Made by a program: the position numbers and the translations under genes. A stretch of DNA of 64,000 bases, from positions 186,001-250,000 of the forward strand of contig JAHPZA010000004.1 of NCBI GenBank assembly GCA_019058445.1. Direction: 5' to 3'. Source of the DNA: Promethearchaeota archaeon (lineage in GTDB: Archaea > Asgardarchaeota > Lokiarchaeia > Sigyniarchaeales > SOKP01). Positions 38,390 through 46,481 of the stretch are shown here, in pieces (the first letter of the stretch is position 1; each line of letters opens with the position of its first letter). Below the pieces are notes generated by a model, which made no database searches, was not told the origin of the DNA, and saw only the letters and a list, made by a program, of their open reading frames with translations.

Positions 38390-38524
38390 GATGTTTTGAA
38401 AAATGCGATAAAAATTTTAGTAATGATTAATTTTGATTTTAAATATAATTAATTATCATACTTCTAAAAATATTTAGAATTTTTTATTAGAACTAGTATA
38501 GAAAAATAAAGATTAAAGATTATT

Positions 38525-40585
38525 ATGAAGATTTTATTAATACATTCAGACGGTGTTGAAGTTGTTAAGCATAAACCAGCTACAAGTGAACCTCAAGAAT
38601 TTCCCGAAGATATCATAAAAATGGATGGTTTGGTACTTGTAGCTTATGTATCTGTTGAGGACCAAGATACATATGACACGGATATAATTGCACAGCAAGG
38701 AGCCCAAGTGATAGAAGAGGCAATCTATCAAATAACCGGTTTTCCCGAAAAAGTTAGAGAAAAAAATGAAGAAATAAGACAATATAATACAGATATTGAA
38801 GCGGGTAAAATAAAGGGAAAAACTAGGAATTATATAGAATTAATCAAAGAAAGAGATATGTATCTTGTCGATAAGGTATTAATATATCCATGGGCCCATT
38901 TAAGTAAATTTTTAAGTCATGAATCAAACGCCATGGATGTATGTCCTAAAATTGCGAAAATTTTGGAGGATAAAGGAATCGAGGCGAAATTTTCTCCGTT
39001 TGGATGGTATAAATCTTTCAAAATCAATTGTATTGGTCATGAAGTTGCAGAAATGTATCGAGATGTTAAGTTAGCTATTAAACCTGAGGAGCAAATTAAA
39101 AATTCTATGTTTAAAGTGGTAACAACCTCAGGGAAGGAGATTGATTTAAAATTTGATAAACAAGGGAAATTTTTACCCTTAAAAGAAATTAAGGACAAAG
39201 ATTTTAATTTGTTCCTAAAATCTGAACTAGGTTCTAGGACAATAGATAAGGCAATCGAACCGGCCCATATAAAAGTAATGAAAGAATTTGAGCTCGTGGA
39301 TTTTGATCCTAATACTGATGCGGGAAATTTTCGATGGTATACGAAAGGTGTCATCATGAAAAATTTAATAAAGAATTTCATAGAAGATAGATTAATAGAT
39401 TATGGGGCAGTTCTCATTGATACTCCAATAATGTATACTGTAAAAAATAAGAAGTTAACTGCTCAAACAGCTCGATTCCCGGCAAGGAGTTATTGGGTTG
39501 AATCTGGAAGTGATAGATACCTATTAAGATATGCTTCTGATTTTTTATTATTTGATCTATTTAGTAGTATGAATTTAAAACCTCAATATTTACCATTACG
39601 AGCATATGAATATGAACAATATGATTTTCGAAGAGAACAAGAAGGCGAATTATCAGGGATAAGGCGATTACGGGGATTTATCATGCCGGACATGCATACT
39701 CTTTGCAAGGATTTAGAATCTTCAGTTAAAGAGTTTAAACTCCAATATGAGTTAATAAAGAATCTGGAACAAGATTTAGGAATCACAAGTTATGTTATAT
39801 TTAGAGCAACTACGGAGTTTTATAAAGAAAATAAAGATTGGATTATTGAATTAATTAAATCTGAAGAAAAACCCGCCTTAATCGAATTATGGGATGATAG
39901 ATATTATTATTATATACTAAAATTTGAGAGAAATGTACTTTCAGCGGAAAATAAAAGCGCAACTTTAGCGACAAATCAAATAGATGTAGAAAGTTCCTTA
40001 GAATTTATGGAAGATTCTGAGGGGAAGAAGAGGCAAAAGTACAATATCCATTTTACTGATGTAGATGGCCAAATTAAATATCCTATTATTCTTCATAATT
40101 CACCTACAGGTGGTTTAGAGAGAGTGTTATGGGGATTAATTGAAACAGCTGTAAGAAATAAGGATACAATTGTACCAGGATTTAAAACATGGATATCCCC
40201 TATTCAAGTGAGGTTACTTACCGTAAGTGATAAGCAAAATGAATATGCTGAAAAGCTCTTAGATGTTTTAAATAGAGAAGGGTATCGGGTCGATTTTGAT
40301 GATAGAGAAGAAACTTTAGGGAAAAAAATAAGACAATCCGAAGTTGATTGGATACCATATACTGTGATATTAGGGAAAAATGAGGAAGAAGGTGAAACAG
40401 TCTCTATTCGAAAGAGACTAATTGGAAAATCTTTCGGACCTAAAAAAAAAACTTCTGAACAATTTAATAATATTAAGCTCGAAGAATTCTTAGAAATGCT
40501 CCGAGATGATACAAGGAATTTTCCAAAATATAAACTACCTATCCCATTTAGAAAGTATTCTACAAAAGTATCATTTCGAAAATGA
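38525..40585 (+). CDS. thrS: Threonyl-tRNA synthetase, archaeal type
   Basis: 686 residues. The N-terminal about 145 residues match the archaeal editing domain (D-aminoacyl-tRNA deacylase fold), which removes mischarged Ser. The class II core has 'QYDFRREQEGELSGIRRLRGF' (motif 2) and 'GGLERVLWGL' (motif 3), and the anticodon domain occupies about 555-680. At the position of the zinc-binding Cys of bacterial ThrRS ('MNCPGH'), this protein seems to have Asp in 'RYASDFLLF', while both His ligands appear kept; this alignment is by eye. Confidence 0.93.
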   Translation: MKILLIHSDGVEVVKHKPATSEPQEFPEDIIKMDGLVLVAYVSVEDQDTYDTDIIAQQGAQVIEEAIYQITGFPEKVREKNEEIRQYNTDIEAGKIKGKTRNYIELIKERDMYLVDKVLIYPWAHLSKFLSHESNAMDVCPKIAKILEDKGIEAKFSPFGWYKSFKINCIGHEVAEMYRDVKLAIKPEEQIKNSMFKVVTTSGKEIDLKFDKQGKFLPLKEIKDKDFNLFLKSELGSRTIDKAIEPAHIKVMKEFELVDFDPNTDAGNFRWYTKGVIMKNLIKNFIEDRLIDYGAVLIDTPIMYTVKNKKLTAQTARFPARSYWVESGSDRYLLRYASDFLLFDLFSSMNLKPQYLPLRAYEYEQYDFRREQEGELSGIRRLRGFIMPDMHTLCKDLESSVKEFKLQYELIKNLEQDLGITSYVIFRATTEFYKENKDWIIELIKSEEKPALIELWDDRYYYYILKFERNVLSAENKSATLATNQIDVESSLEFMEDSEGKKRQKYNIHFTDVDGQIKYPIILHNSPTGGLERVLWGLIETAVRNKDTIVPGFKTWISPIQVRLLTVSDKQNEYAEKLLDVLNREGYRVDFDDREETLGKKIRQSEVDWIPYTVILGKNEEEGETVSIRKRLIGKSFGPKKKTSEQFNNIKLEEFLEMLRDDTRNFPKYKLPIPFRKYSTKVSFRK

Positions 40586-40603
40586 ATTACATGTTTGAGA
40601 TAC

Positions 40604-41227
40604 ATGACAATTAAAGCTATAATTTTTGATTTAGGTGGAGTTATTGTAGACTTAGATTTCTCAAATTTTTACAACAGAATAATTACTCTATCACCATTAA
40701 ACAAACCTGAAACTCCAATCATGTTGGAGTTCTTCAGACAATCAGATATTTATCATCAAGGAAATATGAGTGATGATGAATTCTACCAACTTGCCTGTGA
40801 ACTATTACAAGTTTGCGCATTAAATCAGCAAGAATTTTTTGACGCGTTTAATAGCATCATTGCGGGTTTTAACCATGAAATCAAAGAATTGTTACAAAAA
40901 TTGAAAAATAGTAATTCTTATAAGTTAATTGCTTTATCAAACGTAAATTCAAGTCATTGGGATTATTTATTGAATCAAAAATGGGGATTTCTTGAATTTT
41001 TTGATGAATTGATACTTTCCCATGAAGTTCATATGACCAAACCTGAGAAGAGGATCTTTGATCATACTATTGAAAAAGCGGGATGTAAACCGGAAGAGAT
41101 TTTGTTTATTGATGATGGTCTTAATAATGTAGTATCTGCGAAGAAATTAGGAATAATAGGAATTCATTTTTCCACAGCAAAGGATTTGATTGAGGAGTTA
41201 AGAAAATTAGGGATAAAAATTGATTGA
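40604..41227 (+). CDS. HAD-superfamily hydrolase
   Basis: 207 residues from the ATG at 40604. Motif I 'IIFDLGGVIVDLD' has the first nucleophilic Asp but Gly-Gly in place of the second Asp-x-Asp acid, as in the HAD-IA 'DLGGV' subfamily. Motif II 'IALSNVN', motif III Lys in 'MTKPEKRIFDH' and motif IV 'LFIDDG' complete the site. It is likely a phosphatase or epoxide-hydrolase-like enzyme of unknown substrate. It follows thrS by 18 nt. Confidence 0.88.
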   Translation: MTIKAIIFDLGGVIVDLDFSNFYNRIITLSPLNKPETPIMLEFFRQSDIYHQGNMSDDEFYQLACELLQVCALNQQEFFDAFNSIIAGFNHEIKELLQKLKNSNSYKLIALSNVNSSHWDYLLNQKWGFLEFFDELILSHEVHMTKPEKRIFDHTIEKAGCKPEEILFIDDGLNNVVSAKKLGIIGIHFSTAKDLIEELRKLGIKID

Positions 41228-41285
41228 AAGAGTTTAACATTAAATTATCTTAAAAAACTAAAAAAAATGTGAGTTAGACTTGAAA

Positions 41286-41813
41286 TTATTCGATTAAAAC
41301 ACTTTCGAGGCATGCTTTTGCGATCTTTTTAAATGCCAACTCTACGTTATTTCCTGTTTTTGCTGATGTTTCCAGATACTCACCACCTAACCTTTTTGCT
41401 AAATCTTCTGCCTCTGCTTGATCAACTTGGCGTTTTAAATCTGATTTATTACCCAAAATTATCATGGGAATAGATTTTTTTACGGTCTTTTTAATAGAGC
41501 TTACCCATCCTGGCAACTTAAGTAATGATGGTAAGTTGTCAAGTGCAAAGACGCCAAGAGCAGCATTACTCCCCTTAAAATAAATTGTCCGTAGTTTAGC
41601 AAATTGAGCTTGACCCCCAATATCCCATAAAAGTAATCTGAGGTTTATATCATCAATTTTTACATCTTTAATAAGAAAATTGGTTCCAATGGTCTTAATT
41701 AAATTTTCCTCAAATTTATCTTGAACATAACGAATTAAAAGCGAGGTTTTACCAACGCCACCAGCACCATAAATACAAATCTTAAATTTATAACTTTCCT
41801 CTATATCAGAGAT
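41286..41813 (-). CDS. Ras-like small GTPase with no canonical start codon
   Basis: 175 residues if translation begins at ATC (41811-41813). G1 'GAGGVGKTS' is at 16-24, a switch I Thr in 'KTIGTNF', G3 'WDIGGQ' ending at 68, G4 'NKSD' at 122-125 and G5 'ETSAK' at 148-152, so every nucleotide-binding motif is intact. 'DIGGQ' instead of 'DTAGQ' recalls Arf or Asgard GTPases. The frame is open upstream to a TGA (41838-41840), and no ATG, GTG or TTG precedes the G1 motif. A canonical-start reading would begin only at 41516 and lose G1-G3. A complete Asgard-type GTPase is the best call. Confidence 0.85.
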   Translation of the reverse strand: MSDIEESYKFKICIYGAGGVGKTSLLIRYVQDKFEENLIKTIGTNFLIKDVKIDDINLRLLLWDIGGQAQFAKLRTIYFKGSNAALGVFALDNLPSLLKLPGWVSSIKKTVKKSIPMIILGNKSDLKRQVDQAEAEDLAKRLGGEYLETSAKTGNNVELAFKKIAKACLESVLIE

Positions 41814-41821
41814 CGTGAAAA

Positions 41822-41829
41822 CCCTTTTT
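41822..41829 (-). promoter_or_regulatory. SD-like motif before the GTPase ATC start
   Basis: AAAAAGGG lies 8 nt before ATC at 41813. The spacing matches that of clear ribosome binding sites before ATG codons elsewhere in the window (for example 13950-13956 and 53374-53378). Confidence 0.5.
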
Positions 41830-41890
41830 AAGTTATTTCAAATTGAATTTGATATTGATTTACTTTTTCTTTCTATATTTGATCTATTTC

Positions 41891-41902
41891 ACTATATATT
41901 TA
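41891..41902. promoter_or_regulatory. TATA-rich element between divergent reading frames
   Basis: ACTATATATTTA reads as a TATA box on both strands. On the minus strand it is about 80 nt before the GTPase start, and on the plus strand about 28 nt before the small frame at 41930. Confidence 0.3.
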
Positions 41903-41929
41903 TATGTTTATTCTAGATTATCAAAATGA

Positions 41930-42049
41930 ATGGATATGGAAAGGGAGACACCGCAGAAAACAAGTGAAGAATTAGAGCAATTTAACAAAAACTTAACAAT
42001 TTCTTTGTTCTATATAATAAAACTGATTTATCATTTTGAAAATAGATGA
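41930..42049 (+). CDS. Possible small peptide (39 residues)
   Basis: A 39-codon frame (starts MDMERETPQKTSEEL, ends LIYHFENR) follows a TATA-like element at a leaderless distance. There is no other support; it may be spurious. Confidence 0.18.
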   Translation: MDMERETPQKTSEELEQFNKNLTISLFYIIKLIYHFENR

Positions 42050-42078
42050 AATAAGTTCCATATGACGGATTCTGTGCT

Positions 42079-43509
42079 TTATTGTTCTTTATCTTTGTCT
42101 TTTTTAACTATTTCTTTAGTTTTTTCTTTAATCTTATGACTCTCTTTTTTAATATAATCTTCTGTTTTTTTAATCTCTTTAGATATAAATTCTTCAGTCT
42201 TTTTAATTTCTTTAGATATAAATTCTTCGGTCCTTTTAACTTCTTCAACCACCTTTTCTCCAGTTTTCTGTCCAACCCTGCCGATTTGTATCATAAACCA
42301 TTCTGGGGAGCCAACTCCATTTCCGTACTCATTCCAGAAGTACATGAAGAACCCACAAAATCCTATATACCCAAGCACAACGAAAACTATAATTACAATA
42401 TTAAATTGTCCTATGAAAATGGGTAAAAATACAAAATGGATTAAAAAAAGGCTCAATGAAACTTTCCCATAATAAATTATCATGCTAGTAAATTGATTAT
42501 CCTTTTTCTTAATATCAATGAGATAAAAACAGATAGCAATTATAAGCAATGCTGCACCCATGTTATAGAACATATTTCCAATTGTACCCCTTATTAAGAA
42601 TTCAGGCATACCTGGGAACTTATAATAGTCTTGTTGATTCATCATCGTATATAACCTTAAGTGCGGATACTCGGATTCGGGTAATGTTTCAGGAGTTTGT
42701 AATTGCCAACCTGTTATTAATCCTACAACTAAAAGAACAGTCCCCCATATCATAAATTGTCGAAATAAATGCCAATACGCCTCTTCGGTTCCTTCGATCA
42801 TCGCATTGTAAAGAATTTCACCGAATATAGTCGAAATAAAACATATCGATAACCAGGGTAAAAGAGTTAATTCTGGGGTTGGTGAGGTAATAATGAAGTG
42901 TAATATAAATATTAATAGACTTGAATCCTTTTCAATATAAAGAAACATCCTAAGGGTTGGCGAGATCAAAATAATTAATACGCCTATTAGCGCCCGGAGC
43001 AATTTTTTTAATTTTAATGCATAATAAGAAGCTATTTGAGAGAATCCAATGAACATTAATATATTCCATCCCCAAAGATTCATAGGAAATGGAATATCCG
43101 GACGTGTTACAGTCACTCCTATTAAATTAAATAACACTCCTATAACCATAATTGAAATTCCCCTTGAAAAAATACGTGCACGAATAACTTTTTCAGGCAA
43201 CTTTCCCTTTTTGCGCCTAATGCTAAATATAACACTGAGCGCGGAAAGAAAAACGAATAGTGAAGGTCCTAATATATCTAGCGCAGAATAAACCATCCCA
43301 TTTAAGAAAATCCAATCGCGATCAAACCAAAAAAGAGTTGAGTGACAGATTATAATAAAGATCATGGCAAATCCTTTCACAAAATCGATGGATTCAATTC
43401 TTTGAGGGCTTGCATAATCTCTCATATCTTCGATTGGTATCTCTTCCTTTAAATAACTAAGAAGATCTTCAGATTTGGAATCCTTTTCTGTTATATTTTC
43501 TGATGACAT
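42079..43509 (-). CDS. HGSNAT/DUF1624-type membrane acyltransferase with coiled-coil tail
   Basis: 476 residues. 'QRIESIDFVKGFAMIFIIICH' near residues 36-56 is the hallmark of the heparan-alpha-glucosaminide acetyltransferase-like family, with the active His in the first membrane helix. About ten helices follow to residue 400. Residues about 415-476 form a highly charged tail with three near-identical 11-residue units ('KKTEEFISKEI'), a 33-bp DNA repeat. Members move acyl groups across the membrane onto glycans. The repeat tail is not typical of the family. Confidence 0.82.
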   Translation of the reverse strand: MSSENITEKDSKSEDLLSYLKEEIPIEDMRDYASPQRIESIDFVKGFAMIFIIICHSTLFWFDRDWIFLNGMVYSALDILGPSLFVFLSALSVIFSIRRKKGKLPEKVIRARIFSRGISIMVIGVLFNLIGVTVTRPDIPFPMNLWGWNILMFIGFSQIASYYALKLKKLLRALIGVLIILISPTLRMFLYIEKDSSLLIFILHFIITSPTPELTLLPWLSICFISTIFGEILYNAMIEGTEEAYWHLFRQFMIWGTVLLVVGLITGWQLQTPETLPESEYPHLRLYTMMNQQDYYKFPGMPEFLIRGTIGNMFYNMGAALLIIAICFYLIDIKKKDNQFTSMIIYYGKVSLSLFLIHFVFLPIFIGQFNIVIIVFVVLGYIGFCGFFMYFWNEYGNGVGSPEWFMIQIGRVGQKTGEKVVEEVKRTEEFISKEIKKTEEFISKEIKKTEDYIKKESHKIKEKTKEIVKKDKDKEQ

Positions 43510-43690
43510 TTTTACTATTAATAATAAAACGTTTTCATATAAAAATCTAAAAAAAAATTAATATTTACTGAATTTATTTTATAATTGATTGATTTATTTT
43601 TTAACAATAACAAGTCACAATTAATATTAATTAGATGTTCACCAATATATATATTTCAAAATAAAGTAATTCTACAAAAATAGCAAAAAG

Positions 43691-44116
43691 ATGACTCCAA
43701 TGAATTATAAAGAGAAATCATTGAACTTTCTAGATTATAGATTAGTAGGATTAGTTGGATCTATAATATTAATAGTTTCTGAGTTTTTAACTTGGTTATC
43801 TGAATTTTCATTATTTGATATATATATTTTTTATACGATTACAAGGGTCGAGCAATCCTTTATCTTTTTATTTCCATTAATCAGCGGTATCATTTGCTTG
43901 ATAGCAAGTCTTTTAATCATATCCAATCTTGAATATAAAATCAATTCAGTTATTATAACTAGTATAGGTTTAGGGTTTCTTACCCTTTTTTTGGTTGATT
44001 TTATCCCAGGAGAATTATTTTATCTTTCAAAAGCGGGGATTGGTTTTTATTTATGTATTGCGGGATTTGTAATATTGATTTTACATATAATTTTGATATT
44101 AATTTCAAAAGAATAA
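43691..44116 (+). CDS. Four-helix membrane protein
   Basis: 141 residues with four hydrophobic helices and almost no polar domain. It is 21 nt before the wHTH-membrane regulator and probably its operon partner. No family was recognised. Confidence 0.6.
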   Translation: MTPMNYKEKSLNFLDYRLVGLVGSIILIVSEFLTWLSEFSLFDIYIFYTITRVEQSFIFLFPLISGIICLIASLLIISNLEYKINSVIITSIGLGFLTLFLVDFIPGELFYLSKAGIGFYLCIAGFVILILHIILILISKE

Positions 44117-44121
44117 CGATT

Positions 44122-44128
44122 GGGAAGG
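44122..44128 (+). promoter_or_regulatory. SD-like motif before the regulator ATT start
   Basis: GGGAAGG lies 9 nt before ATT at 44138. It overlaps no other gene and directly follows the upstream stop, as expected for an internal operon ribosome binding site. Confidence 0.5.
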
Positions 44129-44137
44129 TAATTATCT

Positions 44138-45034
44138 ATTAACGAGGACAAGGAAGAAAATTCAAAAGTCAACAACAATCAAGATTTAGAATCGAGTTTC
44201 TATTATGCGTTAAGCCATGAAATTCGCAGAAAAATCATCCAAATTATTGGTGAGAATGAATTTTCTTCTTTTACATCCTTAAAGAAAGCACTAAAAGTGA
44301 GTACTGGTACAATATATCATCATTTGGATTCCTTATCTCAATTAATTGAGCAGGGAAAGAATAAAAAATATTATCTTACAGATTTTGGAGTTCATGCATA
44401 TAATTCTCTAAAGGAAAATATAGAAGTCATGGAGTCATCAAAATTTTCTAAAGGAGATTATAATTCTCCTCTTTTAAAATTTTTGTTTGCATTAACACCA
44501 ATAAAATTTATTGCGTTCGAGGAAAAGGACAAAAAGTATAATGCGGTAATATCTTTTGCAATCCTAATAATAGGAACGATCTTATGTGGATTAAATGGAT
44601 TTTATTCACTTTTACTATTTTTCATTAAGACTTCTGAAGATATCTACAAATTAACACTCATATCTCATGTGGTTCTTTCTGTAATATTCATTGTAAATTT
44701 CCTTTTGTATTTTTTGCTCGTGGAACTATTCTGTAGGTTATTTTATAGAAAAAAGGGAAACACATTTAATTTTTTTCTCTCTTTTCCTATTATATTATAC
44801 CCGATGGTGATTTATTTATTCATTCATTTCATTTTACTTTCAACAGGATTAATTCGAATAACCTATATTAATTTTTTAGATACTGTTTTGCTCATATTCT
44901 TTCAAATTTTATCATTATGGCTCTTGACGTATAATTTAAAAGTGAGTAAGGATTTAAAAATTGAGCGAGGCTTGATTATTGCCTTATTGCTTCATTACGG
45001 TAGCTTTACCGTAGTTTTATTATTATCTATTTAA
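44138..45034 (+). CDS. ArsR-like winged helix fused to a five-helix membrane domain; non-canonical start
   Basis: 298 residues if started at ATT 44138; the first canonical codon, GTG at 44297, would cut off half of the winged helix. The DNA-binding part (about 15-85) has 'ALSHEIRRKIIQIIG' and recognition helix 'STGTIYHHLDSL'. Five hydrophobic helices follow (about 125-295), possibly Yip1-like. Such proteins are membrane-bound one-component regulators in archaea. It forms an operon with the four-helix protein and overlaps the convergent ATP-grasp gene by 8 nt. Confidence 0.8.
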   Translation: MNEDKEENSKVNNNQDLESSFYYALSHEIRRKIIQIIGENEFSSFTSLKKALKVSTGTIYHHLDSLSQLIEQGKNKKYYLTDFGVHAYNSLKENIEVMESSKFSKGDYNSPLLKFLFALTPIKFIAFEEKDKKYNAVISFAILIIGTILCGLNGFYSLLLFFIKTSEDIYKLTLISHVVLSVIFIVNFLLYFLLVELFCRLFYRKKGNTFNFFLSFPIILYPMVIYLFIHFILLSTGLIRITYINFLDTVLLIFFQILSLWLLTYNLKVSKDLKIERGLIIALLLHYGSFTVVLLLSI

Positions 45035-46346
45035 TTATAGAAAAGTCATATTTTTCTTTAAGAATTTCATTAATTTTAACAAAACGCTTTTGAGAGAGAA
45101 TTTTATCTTTCTCTTTCGTAGCTATAAAACAGGAAAAATCAGATTTTTTAGTTGGATCTGATTTAGTAAATGATATTGGCGGCGTAATAAATTCAGGTAT
45201 TTCATTTAATAGCTTAGGAATAATTTTATCATTCAGTTCATTAATACTCTTTTCTCCTACATATTCTAATTCTACTCGTTTAAAAATAGAGTGACCTTGT
45301 ATTTCAGGCTCTTTAAAATCCAGAAATTTAGAGCAATAACTGAGGATTAACTCGACGGGGTTCACATTTAAAATGTTTCTAATTCCAATATAAGAAGTGG
45401 TTAATCTTGGATTTATTTCGATAAAATTGAGAGAATCCTGAGCTAATATAAAATCTATTCCAAAATAACTATTAAACATTGAAAGTTCTAGTTTTTCAAA
45501 TATTTTTATTAATATCTTTTTAATGTGTTCATAATTCTCTACTGGAGTGTATCCCCCAAAATATTCTGAATCTCCTTTTGACTTTTCAATATTAATGTCT
45601 TGATGATTTATCCCTAAAATTAATGGAGCGATACGAGGGTTTTTTTTATTAATAGGGGGACCTATTAAAGAAACGCTTAAATCTACTCCTTCAATATATT
45701 CTTGAGCGATGAACTTCCTTTCAAGATCAATATTTTGAGATTCTAGGTCTTTAAAGAAATTGAAAATCTGATATTTATTCTCGAAATAATATATCGATTC
45801 CGCACCCACGCCATCTATTGGTTTAATAACTATTGGAGAGTTAAATTCCTCAAATATTTGAATAATATAATTGAATTTTAAATCATTTATCAATGGTAGC
45901 GGATAAGTGTTTGGCGTTTTGATATAATGATTTCTAAAAAACTTGTAGGTTTTAATTTTTGATGATCCTAATTCAATTCCTTTTAGACCAGTACTCAGAA
46001 GCTTTTTATTTTCTTTTTTTACAATTTTAGTAAGATCATATAGTATATTTGAAAATTCAGGCGCAATAATAAAAGCTGATTCACATTCTTTCACTGAGGC
46101 CTTAAATATATTCATAAAATTATCACTTGCTTTTATGAATTGCAAAGAATCAGTTTCTAAGTAGTGTGATAAGAAAGAGATTCTCTCATCTAGTAAAGTG
46201 GTTATTTCAAAATCCATTGCTTTAAAATCTGCGATGATCGCTCTTAACATACCATATCCTTCGCAAAATAGCGACGAGGGAATTTCGACTTGATTAAAAC
46301 CACCACCAGAAACAAATTCAAAAATAAAAATCCTACTACTATTCAT
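45027..46346 (-). CDS. ATP-grasp ligase, MfnD-like
   Basis: 439 residues. The opening 'IFIFEFVSGGGF' and 'LFCEGYGMLRAI' resemble the archaeal tyramine-glutamate ligase MfnD and relatives. The ATP-grasp core shows 'SPIVIKPIDGVGAESI', 'AQEYIEGVDLSVSL' and the metal site 'FIEINPRLTTSY'. It would ligate a carboxylate to an amine with ATP. Without other methanofuran genes nearby, the substrate is open. Its 3' end overlaps the convergent regulator by 8 nt. Confidence 0.8.
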   Translation of the reverse strand: MNSSRIFIFEFVSGGGFNQVEIPSSLFCEGYGMLRAIIADFKAMDFEITTLLDERISFLSHYLETDSLQFIKASDNFMNIFKASVKECESAFIIAPEFSNILYDLTKIVKKENKKLLSTGLKGIELGSSKIKTYKFFRNHYIKTPNTYPLPLINDLKFNYIIQIFEEFNSPIVIKPIDGVGAESIYYFENKYQIFNFFKDLESQNIDLERKFIAQEYIEGVDLSVSLIGPPINKKNPRIAPLILGINHQDINIEKSKGDSEYFGGYTPVENYEHIKKILIKIFEKLELSMFNSYFGIDFILAQDSLNFIEINPRLTTSYIGIRNILNVNPVELILSYCSKFLDFKEPEIQGHSIFKRVELEYVGEKSINELNDKIIPKLLNEIPEFITPPISFTKSDPTKKSDFSCFIATKEKDKILSQKRFVKINEILKEKYDFSIIK

Positions 46347-46481
46347 TTTTAATAATAAGTTCTATACACGAATATTTATAGATTATTTTAAAACCAAAAA
46401 AAAATAAACTTCTAAAGATTTTAAAAGAATTTTGGATTAGAATATTATAACTTAAATTTAATAAAAAAAAGTGTTGATTTT

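Noticed and set aside
41286..41516. A 76-residue truncated GTPase or pseudogene
   Set aside because: This appears only when a canonical start is required. The same frame continues upstream without a stop through all remaining G motifs, so the gene is complete apart from its start codon.
42082..42426. A plus-strand Phe-rich protein
   Set aside because: It is the antisense of the Lys/Glu-rich tail of the acyltransferase gene; such Phe-rich composition is a usual shadow artefact.
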